In this document: positions 48,769 through 60,735 of the stretch, one piece after another | Layout of the letters: the number at the start of each line of letters is the position of its first letter | How positions within the stretch are numbered: the stretch's first letter is position 1 | Source: Nilaparvata lugens | Lineage: Eukaryota; Arthropoda; Insecta; Hemiptera; Delphacidae | Assembly: GCF_014356525.2 (NCBI RefSeq) | Contig: NC_052506.1 | Location: 27,836,372-27,900,371 of the forward strand | DNA: 64,000 nt | Direction of reading: 5' to 3' | The notes under the pieces: model-generated | Told to the model about the DNA's origin: nothing | Seen by the model: the letters and a program-made list of their open reading frames with translations, nothing else | The model's database searches: none | Program-made: the position numbers and the translations under genes

Positions 48769-49565
48769 GGTTCGACTTCAGCCCAGTAATGCCTCTAATA
48801 TGGTCCAAATATTAATTAAAATTTACAGATGACGTGAGTAATTATCTACATTTTAATTTGTAGCAGAGATCGAAATCAGTTGAGCTGTCATAGAATGGCC
48901 GGCAAGAAAACATGCTTTTATGAGTAACTCCTCACCGAAATCAGCTTATTACATTCTTAATCTGGTTTTTGATTAAACGACGCTCAAGTGATCTTTTCAT
49001 CGCCATTAGTAGTCATGTTTCAACGTCCTAACAGAAATTGGTTACAGAATCTAGAAGAGGTTTTCATTATCTACTATACTACAATAACATGCACTTCTCA
49101 GAAAGATTCAATCGGAATATGATGAGCACTGGACTCATAATTATTCTCTTTAATGAACAGGTGCATTTCCACACCTTAGACTGTAAATCGCATACCCGAT
49201 TTTATGATAATCAATGTATTATCATAAAGGTTAATAGCATAAAATCATATAATTTTGATTTCAAAAACTGTCAGCGTATTTCTTTGAGTTTTTATATAAT
49301 TTTATAATCCTTAAACCATAATCTGTACGAATATTTGTTATATTTCTCTAATTTATCAATCTGAAGTATTTTGATATATCAGTTTGGAATTTGTTTTTCC
49401 AGGTAGATGAAAATCATTCAACCCTAGACAGATAGGCATGCCATGATATTCATGACTAATCACTATGAATACAGTATTGTTTAAGAGAACAATAACTCGA
49501 TTCTAGTGCTAGAACTCCTACTCTACTTCATCTTGAAAAGACTAAGTAGTTCGTGGGAAGGTAAA

Positions 49566-49734
49566 GGTGCAAACAGACTTATGCGCCACGAACACGCGCA
49601 TTTAACTTTTCATCAGCTGAGCAATTATAGCTGTATATTAATGTTTCTGTACAAATGCCCATATAATAAGCAAAGAATCATCTGAAAAAAGCGAAATACG
49701 CGTGTTGTGCGTGGTGCATAAGTCTGTACACACC
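49566..49734. repeat. Fold-back MITE-like element, ~170 bp
   Basis: The left arm (GGTGC...CAGACTTATGCGCCACG...ACACGCGCATTT) is matched by the right arm (GAAATACGCGTG...CGTGGTGCATAAGTCTG...CACC) in reverse complement; arms ~40 bp, centre ~87 bp containing CAGCTGAGC. Similar sequences are, to my memory, common in insect genomes. Confidence 0.65.
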
Positions 49735-50309
49735 TAATAGTATAATAGCAGATAATAGCAGTAAAATGAGAAGATTGATGAGTATTCACAAATATAAATT
49801 CCCTCACACCTTCTTAGATATTCATTAATAATGAAAATACACGTTTTGGATTCACAATTAAAAAATTGCATTCCCAGACTACTAAAACTATACTATGCAC
49901 CTATGTACTAGATCGAGGTTCCACAGTATTTGTATTTCTGAAGCTGTGCTTAAAAGCTTGAACCTAGAAAGTGTTGTAAATCTTGTTACAAATAAGTTGA
50001 GTCATGATTAAAATATACAAGATAAATTTAATTTAAACTACTAGTAATGAGAATATGTTACGTGAAAGCTCAAGTTGACACAACCGGTTTTGAACGGATT
50101 CCTGAAAGATAGAACGGTTTTTCAAATTTATAGAGAATTCGATTCACTTTGGAGCTAGAAGTTTTAAGGGCAAGTTAGAACTTGTATAATGTATACCAGA
50201 AGAGCTTTCCAGCAATTTAGCGATGTGGGAGTCATTCTCACTATACTATATTATTATGTTCTTTTCAAGTTAGGCATAGTTATAAATCTATAAGTATGCT
50301 TAGATATAC
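49735..50309. other. Non-coding stretch
   Basis: Nothing recognised. Confidence 0.45.
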
Positions 50310-51303
50310 ATGGTTCTGGCCGCGACACCACAAGTTAACGTCACACCTTCGAGTGGGCACCTGCTATTCGCATATCCCGTGAGATGTGTCACACGAGTGT
50401 AGAAATATACTTTCGTAGTATTTTCTTAAGATATACGTTGAAATGAGGCAGCCCAACATCATCCAATCTCGAAGGTACTACCCATCGGCATTGCCAAGTC
50501 GGTAGGCGAGTATCACAGATGAGTTTAGCCTGCATTGCAGTGAAACCACCCCAATTGACCGTGCACCTCAGTCGGGGTACTGCGCAGTTCCGGCGGTACG
50601 TGGGCCTGGTTGTGGCCCGGACGTATCCTCGGAGAGGACACTAACTCGACTACAGGCCAGAAAAAAATACTCGTAGTTTCCAATTGTATACGTCTCCAAA
50701 GTGGGCACTTGCACGTCCACCACACAGGCGTCCAAAAGGGGACAAGGAGCACCAGTAAGAGAGGTTTTTTGACATGCCATGATGTTACTGTTAGAGACGG
50801 AGGCGCTACCCAAGTCCCACAGTCTGGCCTATAGGAATTTCGCATGCCTGCTTCTTCCAGAAACGGAGGTACCCTGATTCCCATAGCCTGATCTCTGGTG
50901 TCACTGTGTCACTGGCTAACCCCGACACTCCACCGGACAGGCTTCACTGTCCCAGCTACTCCCAGAGACAAACAATTCAGGTGACTCGGTCGAACCTCCC
51001 ATAGTCTAGAGAGCCTTCACACAGCCGTACACCCATAAGCCAGGCTACCTACAGGGATGCAGTCACACAGACATCACGTCTGCTATTGTTCTCCCTGGTT
51101 GGCGGCTATTCCCTTCACCATGAGAACCAGCAGCCATGGCTGGGGGATCCATTACTTCCTGAGAAGGGGCGAGGAACGAACTCCAAATTAGCCCTGAAAG
51201 AGCTCCCTAGGAACTCAAGCACCAGCGTGATCCCTCAGGGACCAAGGAGATATACAGTACATATATACAGCATATACAGTAGACCTGCATAGATATACAG
51301 TAC
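50310..51303 (+). repeat. GC-rich block of foreign composition with ATATACAGTA-repeat tail
   Basis: About 0.95 kb near 50% GC sits abruptly in AT-rich DNA and ends in imperfect ATATACAG(TA) repeats (51249-51303). A distinct body plus a short-repeat tail is the layout of a plus-strand non-LTR retroposon or its untranslated region. Frames up to 119 codons are open on both strands but none shows a recognisable domain. Could alternatively be a diverged exon cluster or a horizontally acquired fragment. Confidence 0.4.
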
Positions 51304-53065
51304 TATATTTATTATCAGTTTTACCAATGTTTGATATGACGTGATTGTAATTTTCTCAGTTTTCATCGTTTCATACAAATTATTGGCTGTACAAACTGTA
51401 GGCTAATGCAGAGTAAGGATATGCTATAGAGTAACGATACTTCATCTTCCAGTTCTCTTCCAAATGCTACTTCTATATATTTTATAATTTAGAACAGGGA
51501 ATTGAACTCTATATATTTTTAAGAAAGATAACAATCACATTCCTTCTCCTTCCTATTTGCTGATTCAGGAGTGTTTCATCCATTTTCAAAAGATTATCTT
51601 GATGGATGAGTATCTCTTAAAAGCCAAGGCGAATAGTACTTATCTTTATTAGATAGTTTTGGGTTCAGTAAATCGGAACCACGAGAAGCTACATACAAAC
51701 CAGTATTTCTAATCAAATCTAAATGTCTTTGGATAAAATTCAACTGTATTTTTCTTTCATTTGCATTCTAAGTAGCTCTTAGACTAGAAATATGTGTTCT
51801 TTACAATACTGGCACACTGGTAGATTAGATTATTGGTAGAGGATTTTGCACAACGCTCAAAGTGGTTTCTTATTTTAAATGAAAAGTATTTCCACTTCTC
51901 CTAATATATTATCTTTTATCGATGAAAAGCTAGAGCTCTGATAATAGCGTTTCTCTCAACCGTGCAGTGAGTTTTGAATTGAAGAAGTCCAACCATGAAA
52001 CGAAGATGAATTCACGATGAAATTATTATGATACCCTTCTTATGTTAGTTGAAGTGATAATTTAGCTTCAGATACTTTTCAAGTATTTCAGGATAATTTG
52101 ATCATTTCAGATACTAGTTGAATAGCTAGTCAAATGCTCTGTTGGAGTCAAGTATGAATAAGAAGGCTTTCTCAAATTTCAATTCTTAGTGTATACTTCA
52201 GTAAGAATATCTTATCTTCTGTTAGAAATTAAGGGAAGATTGTTTTAAACATAATATTGAAACTCGATTGATGCGATTACCAAGCCATAATTCAATTTTT
52301 GTGGTACCAATCTATTAGTTTGAATTACTTCAAAAATATCAAAATAAGTTTCTATTAGTAGTTATCGATTTGATAGTACTACAAAATAATGCAACATAAC
52401 TATAGATTGTTGATCTTATCACTGAAGAAACAGGATATGTGGACTTTCAAACAAAGCAGTATGAATTGTGACAAATTGTTTTATTCGTACAGTAGTTTTG
52501 TTCACAGCTACTTCCGTATGCTGAATTTACAGTCCTGTGAAACAATATTCCTGTCGAAAATGGTCTCTTTCAATCTTTTTTTTACAATCTTCAAAAGTAA
52601 TATCGAATACGCCAACAAAAGTACCGCATTAGCTCTCATTTGGAATGATTTTTCACACGTGTCACTCCAATTACACTGACAACATTGTGATAAACATCGG
52701 TTTTCTCTTTTTCCATAAAATACTCTATGTACAGGATATAGTACTGTTACTGATAAATGGATGCGGATGTATCTATCAAGATTCACTTGCGGATCAGTAA
52801 CTTATTGGACATTTCAGGACATATTTAAATAATTAACTGTATGGCATCATGTTTGGTCAAGTTATTATTAGGTGATCACTATGAAATACTTATGAAATGA
52901 AATGTTGCACTGGGCTCCATGTATCATAAATCAGTTCAACGCTTATCAGTTTAAGGCATGTATTATTATGTGTTTTTTATCGGGTTCGAACAAACAGCTG
53001 ATATAACCCCGTTTGAACCGAGATGGTCCTTATACTAAGAATAAAGATAATATAAAAATATTTCT
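51304..53065. other. Non-coding stretch
   Basis: Nothing recognised; open frames near 52389-52786 lack domains. Confidence 0.45.
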
Positions 53066-53252
53066 GGGCACTACCTCTTTAAACAAAGCTATAGTGCATT
53101 CAATGACGTCAGCACAGGTAGGGCTCCCACACCAATAAAAACTCGTTGATTTCAGCTGATCTATATCATCTAGTGTTTTTATTGGTGTAGGAGCCCTACC
53201 TGTGCTAACGTCACACGAATGCACTACAGCTTTTTTTACGGAGGTAGTGGCC
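53066..53252. repeat. Fold-back MITE-like element, 187 bp
   Basis: Arms of ~75 bp begin GGGCACTACCTC and end GAGGTAGTGGCC, pairing along CACAGGTAGGGCTCC(C/T)AC and ACCAATAAAAAC with few mismatches around a ~30-bp loop with CAGCTGATCTATATCATC. The near-complete pairing would give a stable hairpin in RNA as well. No transposase; probable non-autonomous DNA transposon. Confidence 0.75.
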
Positions 53253-55413
53253 TAAGCCGTTGTATACAGATTAAATTTCCGGCTAAGCTCAGGCAAAGCT
53301 ATGGTTTTGCTGTCATGATATTAGTATACAATCAACAAGGAAATTGAGGGCTCGTTGATTCAGTTCAGGTGCAATATTATTTCCACAGTAAAATAAGTAA
53401 TATAATCATCCACAGTTGAAATGTTGGATAGAAGCTACTGCTATTGAAAATCTACTTCTGTAAAAATGCACGATAGTTCAGATTTCAATTTCTTGACAGA
53501 TAATTTTTTCATTGTAATAAGATTACAATTTATTGATAGAGGCAGGAGTTTTCTAACGTGATATCGGTTTGCGGAAATTTTGATGCCACCTACATAGTTT
53601 GAATTAGTTTTCAAACTTGAATGTGATAATCCCTCCCTCATTTTCAACTTCAGCACTATCCCGATGGATACAAAAGACTGTTCTTCCTATACTTATAATA
53701 TTTATTAGACTCATTAACACAATTGGTACTATCATAATTTATACTACTGTACATAATAGTAATAAATTATGATCATTACTATATCTTATGATAATTTAAC
53801 TACATAATTCATAATTTATGTTGACTCAGAAGTAAATTATGAACTCATTGAGTTATTTTGTATAACTCATTTGGCGAATGCAGTGAGAGATCAACAAATA
53901 TGAGTAGTGAATTGATACATCGTAGAAACCTGGTTTCAAAATAGAATAGTAGTAGTACGATTCACTTAAACTAAGCTCATTTCTGGTTTGGGTGATAAAA
54001 GCAGTGTCAAAACCTCTTTCCTTATATATTTTAGAAGTAAAATTATACTGTATGAGAAGATGTTGAAGAACAATATCGCTAATGAAGCTATTAGTTGAAA
54101 TCTACATCAGGGAAGATGTGAGCTTTGGTTTTATTATCAATGAATTGTTCACTTCTGCTTCAAGATAACACAAGTCAAGATTCACTGTTTCAAGCTCTTA
54201 TGTAAGCTGAAAATTCCGATAACCTTTGGAATGAAATTCTAGATAGGTTAATTCCTTATCAGCCAGAGATGATGAACAACAGTATCTCGGTTTTTCTGTT
54301 CATAATGAGAGATTGATGAAATATGATTTCATTGCGAAGACTTTCACTGAAGCTAGAAATTCTTCCACATTGAGATCTCTCTATTAATCACAACTCAATA
54401 AATTCCAAATCACTGAAACTACTGGGAAATAGAATTTCTATCGCAGTATTCCTTGAAATCATTAAAGCACATCCATTTCCAGATTAACTCTACATCTGAT
54501 CTGTCAATAATTATTTGTGAGTTTTTAAATAAGTAATTGCAATTAATCATTCACGTCGCAGCTAAAGTCTTCCACCCAAGCTTCCATGTTTAAATATTTC
54601 ATTTCCAGCAATAAGACTGAACAAGAAGGAAAATTCAAGAGAACAGACACGATAATATTCAGCAACGATTATCCAACTGCTGATAATAATTCTCGCCATA
54701 TATAACATTAAAGGTAAGAAGACACAACGGCTATCTCTAATTATTGTTTCAGTATGGTAGAAGTATAACTGATTTTCGCTAATTCTACTAATTGAAATAG
54801 AAAAACTAATTATCCTAAAAATTTCAAACCTAGTTCATTTTATCTTGAACATTCTTTCCGCAGTGAGGTATATGATATATGATAAGAATTGTATAATCAA
54901 TTTGATCTCAGGCTTTACTAATTGCTTTTTTGATAAAGCATCTTTGATAAAGTATCTTTGCAAAATGATTGGATATGATATTTCATTGAGCCTCCAGAGC
55001 ATTAGCAAACTCATTCACTGATGTACAAACAGGTATTTCCATTCATTGATCAATTAGTAATAATTATTACTGGTCTCGAAATATTATAGTAGTGGTAGCA
55101 GTATTTCCGTATGGATCTGGAATTCAAATCCATCAAATATCTATTATTAACAGTTTATGAAAGATTGCTTGAAAATACGATGATCCGGCATGATAGATTC
55201 TAATTATTCAATTCGATACTCATCAATTAACACGCGCATTCCATATTTCCTCTTTCATCAAACGCAAACATTGCTTGGAGTCATCATTCTCACTCTCCTA
55301 CAATTATTATTGTTTACCTTATTAATTTGTTGTAGTTTGAGAGCTATATTGCTTTGAAGAGAAGTATATTCGTTGTTGTTTTCAACCGAATAGGCTCAAA
55401 TTGTTGGTGTTTT
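53253..55413. other. AT-rich non-coding stretch
   Basis: 53690-53880 is rich in ATAATTTAT words; no gene was recognised. Confidence 0.45.
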
Positions 55414-55455
55414 ACCATAGAGAAACAATAGCATAAGATATTGTTTCTCTATGGT
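55414..55455. other. Perfect 17-bp stem hairpin
   Basis: ACCATAGAGAAACAATA and its exact reverse complement are separated by 8 bases, about 60 bp upstream of the copy C repeat. A terminator function is not implied in an animal genome; it may be a transposon footprint. Confidence 0.75.
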
Positions 55456-55518
55456 TTTACTTTCACATTTATCAGAAGGGAGGGATTCTGTTGCAACACG
55501 AATATAATATAATATATT

Positions 55519-55652
55519 ACTTTCCTTGCCCTATTACCATAGATAAGGAAAGTATTGCTTTCCGAAAAAAATTAAGGTACCCCAATTTCTGAATTTCTAT
55601 ACGTTTCAAGGTCCCCTGAGTCCAAAAAAGTGGTTTTTGGGTATTGGTCTGT

Positions 55653-55724
<72 letters not shown>

Positions 55725-56370
55725 TGTGTGTGTGTGTGTATGAGTGTACACGTCTGTGTACACGATATCTCATCTCCCAATCAACGGAATAACTTGAAAT
55801 TTGGAACTTAAAGTCCTTACAGTATAAGGATCCGACACGAACAATTTCGATCAAATGCAATCCAAGATGACGGCTTAAATGGCAAAAATGTTGTCAAAAA
55901 CAGAGTTTTTCGCGATTTTCTCGAAAACGGCTCTAACGATTTTGATCAAATTCATACCTAAAAATGTAATTGATGAGCTCTATCAACTGCTTCAAGTCCC
56001 ATATCTGTAAAAATTCCAGGAGCTCCGCCCCATCTATGCAAAGTTTGATTTTAGATTCCCAATTATCAGGCTTCAGATACAATTTAAACAGAAAATTTCA
56101 AGTGGAAAGGATTGAGCATGGAAATCTCTACAATTAATGTTCAGTAACATTTTCACCTAAAATTCGAAATAAACTCGAAATTCGAGAAAATGTGATTATT
56201 AAATTGCAAACTGTTGGCAACTGTTGATTCTATTAAATAATTCACTATGAAGAGATAGCAGACCTCGTATGTCTCCAGCGTTATTGTTCTGTCACCAGCT
56301 GGCTCAAATCTTTGAATAGTAGACTTGAAATGCGCGTCAGGTGATCAATTATCACAACGGCAAGGAAAGT
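55519..56370 (+). mobile_element. Planthopper-type terminal-hairpin repeat, copy C (full length)
   Basis: Starts ACTTTCCTTGCC and ends GGCAAGGAAAGT, a perfect 12-bp terminal inverted repeat, 852 bp apart. It includes an interrupted GT tract (55656-55739) and the same conserved body as copies A and B. The flank TGTGTGAGTGCGCCACACC is shared with copy B, so the true element may extend ~30 bp beyond the inverted repeat. No transposase is encoded. Confidence 0.8.
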
Positions 56371-56449
56371 TGTGTGAGTGCGCCACACCAGATTTTTTTT
56401 TAGGTTACATAGAATGTGTGCACTAGATAGGCTATATAAGTAGCCACTG

Positions 56450-56748
56450 ATTAATAAAACAATATAAAAATCTTGAAGTACGGTACCCTTTATTTTTAAA
56501 ACTTTAAAATAGTTCAAGAACTAGTTTCGACCCTAACTTAGGTCATTTTCAATTTGAAATGTAGAAAATAAATTTTATTCTATTTATAAATAGGCATGCA
56601 TAGGCATGATTTTATTTTATCTGTAATTAAATTTATTTCCTAAGTTTCAACTTGAAAATGACCTAAGTTTGGATCGAAACTAGTTGTTGAACTATTTTTA
56701 AGTTTTAGAAATAAAGGGTACTTCAAGATGTTTATATTGTTTTATTAA
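56450..56748. repeat. Large fold-back element, ~105-bp arms
   Basis: The left arm (TTAATAAAACAATATAAAAA...AACTAGTTTCGA...TTAGGTCATTTTCAA) and right arm (TTGAAAATGACCTAA...CGAAACTAGTTG...TATATTGTTTTATTAA) are reverse complements with few mismatches around an ~85-bp AT-rich centre. Weaker pairing continues outward to ~56420-56780. Relatives lie at 21795 and 30038. Confidence 0.8.
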
Positions 56749-56854
56749 TTTCTTTAAAAGTAGCCCATGTGAGTGAAGTGTTTTTAAGTAGTCACCGCTA
56801 CATTCTAGAGTTCAGAGTCGAATAAAACAGCTTAGGGAGAGGCACCCCTGAAGT

Positions 56855-56940
56855 CAAATCAAATCAAATTTATTCACCAATTAACAACACTGTTACAAGT
56901 AAATGAATAAATAATAATTATTCTTTGTTAAATTGACGTG
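56855..56940 (-). repeat. 3' tail of a non-LTR retrotransposon
   Basis: On the minus strand the stretch reads ...GGTGAATAAATTTGATTTGATTTGA, the TTTGA-repeat tail seen at 3' ends of many insect LINEs. No coding part is attached. Confidence 0.4.
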
Positions 56941-59799
56941 GCTTTAAAAAAATCAGTCCAATAGCACATAAAAACGGGTGTTTAGAGAATCGGAGCGATA
57001 TTTTCCTCAACAGTGTCTGATTATAAAATCTATAAGATTCCTTCAAGTTTGATAACACAATTTAGACACTTCATTTGAAATACGAATGTACTCTCAAACT
57101 ACCTCAAACTTTTATAATAAGAATTATCATGCTGTTCGTATAATAAGCTATCAAAAACAAAATCTGGCCGACGCTGTTCTTGAGTATTATGAAATATTCA
57201 AGATAATATAATTATTTCAGTCATGAGTACACATACAACGAAACAGATTTTCTCACGTTCCTATACCAAAGAATTGGACAATAATAATTTCTCTGTATTT
57301 CATTTAGAATATGAACACGTATCTTCCTCATTTTGTCAAGAAATTATCAGTATTATCGGGAATAGATCAGATTTCTACTATTTTGTTTTCATCTTCGTGA
57401 GAATTTAGTGTAGAAACTATTTATCGATGTATCTTCAAATTCATGCGAAAAAATGGCATCTGAGAATGATAAAATGCAATAAAGAGAGTGAAGCTCCAAT
57501 AATTCAAATGTTCCGTCAAAACTATTTTGTCAAGTCACAACAAAAAGAATCAAGGACTCATCAAAAAGCATGAATTTCCAATTTGAGGAATAGGCTACTC
57601 CACAGCTGTTAATTGAAAACAATAAACAATGATCAATATGCAGGCCTGAAATAAATGCGCCTACTCACAGAAACGCTTTCTCCAGTTCTCACGTTTTCGT
57701 ACAACTTGTAACAGTATTAAAGAAAAGCCAATAAATACTCATTTTGAAAAGCTATAATTTTCATATTCACTAGTTTAATGGAGAAAGTTGAATTCCTGGT
57801 CAATTGAATAGAACGATAACTAGCACAATCGGCGTCAACATTTATGGCAGAATTCAATTATTAATCAACGTCGATTTACAAAAGTATTTATTATCATTCA
57901 CTTTCACACAAACATAATTTAAGCACGACAAACATCATGCTATCAAAACAAAATGGTTGTGAGATAAGTCTGTCATTGACTGAGAAATATTGAATGGCAT
58001 TCCCGATAGGAGGGTGGGGATGAGTATTTTTCATTCTTGTCCCTTGCTTCCTCACTTCCTCAATCCAATCAAGTACTGAATAATTTATTCTTCAATACAG
58101 ACCTACAGTGCGTTACAAACTATTGATACCGCCCATTTCAAGAAAGGCCTATAAATAATGCATCATAGTTCAAGAAAATAATAATATTATTATATTAGGA
58201 AAAAATTGCTCATTAGTCTTTTTAGACTAGATTGCAATAGAAATTGAAAAAAAAAGTTCAAGAAGTTCATGAAATATTGAAACGATAGCTTTTTCTTGAA
58301 TTTTATATTTTTGAAATCGCTACAGAAAATAATTTGAGATAGATAGATATTTAATAGATAGGTCATTATGTGTGATTTATCTCTGATGTCTTATCAGTCT
58401 TATCAGAGCTCTATAGCTACAAAAGCGGACCTTAGACTATCAGTTATGTGATAACTATTATTAGTTATATAGAATTGGTTGTATAGTTCATTCATCCATT
58501 GTCATTTCTCCAGCGTCTAAGAATAAATATTGTATATATTTGGACATCAACTTCAACAATAACAACATTTGATAAAAGATCAACTCTCACTATATTATAC
58601 CGTATATACCGTATTAAATTATATTGATAAAGTAAGAAATGGTTAGGATAGTATAGTTGTAGACAATATAATCTATTCAATACACAATAATTACAAATGG
58701 GTGATCTTTGGGTGAACAATTTGAGGGGGGTACATTACCTAAAAGAAATTTCTAGTAAATTATAAGGAAACATGGATATTGAACCTTTAACATCATTGTT
58801 CTTAATTTGAGAGAAAATGTCATTACAAAAACCTTATCAAGAACCGTAGCCTATTTATGAACTCTATAATTTGAAACCGTGAATTCTGATATATTTATAC
58901 GTTGACAATGCCTTTGGCCAGTAGGCTTTGGTTGTCTAATACCAATAACAAGAACCGCAATCAGAGTCAGAGCGACTGCCGACTGTGGCAGCTGGTTATT
59001 AGGAATCCAAACCTTGGCTAGGTTCGTTCTTTAGAATCATTTATAGAGAATACAACATTCTCTGCGACATATAATAGCAAACATGAAATACGTAACTGAA
59101 ATGAAGAAAGTTTTGGACGCCGGCAAAGCGGAGCGGTGTGTTCTGCGTGCCTGTGAATAGTGTGCAACGACGATGCACAATAACTGAGTTCTGCATCACA
59201 TGGGAAATACGATTGAAAAATTAGGTATCTTAGTTCAGCTTTCATTCAATTCCGCCACCAATTTATATTTCATGAGATTCCTTTTGGAAGCAAAAGCTTT
59301 GTAAACCTAAATCCTCACCTACCTTTCAATGGTTTCGGATTGCTTTGTTTCCTGCGAGACATCTTCTACGGGTAGACCTACTCCTGAAGTTCACAGTTGC
59401 ACTAAATCGAAGAGCATCAACTATCTCAGGTGAGCATGCTGTTGATTAGACGTCACAAAGTTTTTTCGTATTTGCTCTCTTATTGAAAATCCACAAAGAC
59501 AGTACCGAATTTAACAGTCACAACATAAACAACAATTACAACAACATGGTAACTGGCAACAAATAGATAGAAGTTCGTCGAAGATAAGTAGGTCGTGTCG
59601 AGAGGATGAAGGTCTGCGGAAGCCAGGGGTTGATGAAGGATTATTCATCTCACAATTAGTTTGAAACTTTTGTTGAAGTACAATATGAAATAAAAAACTA
59701 TTTTTGTAGCTTATGAGTAGATTTTTTTGAGTTTATGAAACTTGTAACTCGATGCGTTTATTGAGAAAACAGTTTTAGGCAACTCAGTTGCTGTCAAAC
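56941..59799. other. Non-coding stretch
   Basis: No gene was recognised. GATA sites near 58392 and 58401 and a GC-richer patch around 58900-59220 are the only notable points. Confidence 0.4.
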
Positions 59800-60070
59800 A
59801 CGAATGTTACGTAGACTGAGAGCTAACACGGGACGACAGCAACTGGAAACAACATGCACTGCACTCACTTGCGCGGCAAGCGACATACTGACCGCGCGTG
59901 CATTCTCGCCTCCCAACTCCCCCTCCAAGTTTCCCCCACCACTGCTCACTCAACTCCCCTACGGTTTCTTCGCCGGTGATAAACTCCATATGACTGACAG
60001 ACCGTGGATGTCCCTGCGTTATCAGTGGAAAATCTCTTATCACCGCATTCATCGTCTGGCTTCGTAAACA
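59800..60070. promoter_or_regulatory. GC-rich island with GATA sites
   Basis: Contains CpG-rich sequence (ACCGCGCGTGC, ~59890), a C/T-rich tract, GATAA at ~59978 and TTATC at ~60020 and ~60036. Open frames on both strands (59804-60067 plus, 59807-60118 minus) mirror each other and show no domain. Could be a promoter or enhancer. Confidence 0.3.
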
Positions 60071-60735
60071 AGTAAAATAAGAGCACTTTGGTCGTATACA
60101 ACTGACTTTCCGATACATTGATAAATTATTTTTGTTAGAACGTCCTACGATCCTAAGTATCCTACTGGACCCTTCAATTGATCTTCAATTGGATCTTCTG
60201 GATCTTCAATTGTTAGATAGACTTTTGAGGTAATGAAAGAGTATCATTTCATTTGATCACTCCAATTTGGCTCTCTCCCTCCTTTCCTACCTACTTGAAA
60301 TGTCCAACTCGGGTATACGCACAGGCCACAGTGCCCATGTAGGCTCATTCCATAATGTTCTATATTAAAACCTAATTCAAGTGCTTCATTATTTGTATTT
60401 TTTTTCTGTGGCCCCCACTATATATAAAATATGTGTTGGGAAACCACAAATATTATGCTTGTTAAATAAATTATGAACATCTGTGTTATGTGAGCTGTTA
60501 AATCTGGTTTATTGTGCAATTACAAAACTAAAAGGAAAAATAATGTTTATGTGAGAAATAAAATGAAAAAAAGCAAAATTTTTAGAAAAAAGAAATTAAA
60601 ATGAGTAAATGAATACCTATATATAAAATAGAAAATTATTGATGGAAAATAATTAGATTCTAAAAGAAAAAAATATTTGAGAATAGTCTCTTAAAAAGGA
60701 TTGATAAAAAAATGAATTAATAATATTCATAATAT
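60071..60735. other. AT-rich stretch downstream of the LINE coding part
   Basis: At least part is probably the 3' untranslated region of the minus-strand LINE; its 3' end and any target-site duplication could not be found. Confidence 0.4.

Noticed and set aside
55517..55860. His/Thr-repeat frames in copy C
   Set aside because: Translation of the interrupted GT microsatellite of the repeat.
59804..60118. Opposed ~90-100 codon frames
   Set aside because: Mirror-image frames in a GC-rich island without domain or splice context.
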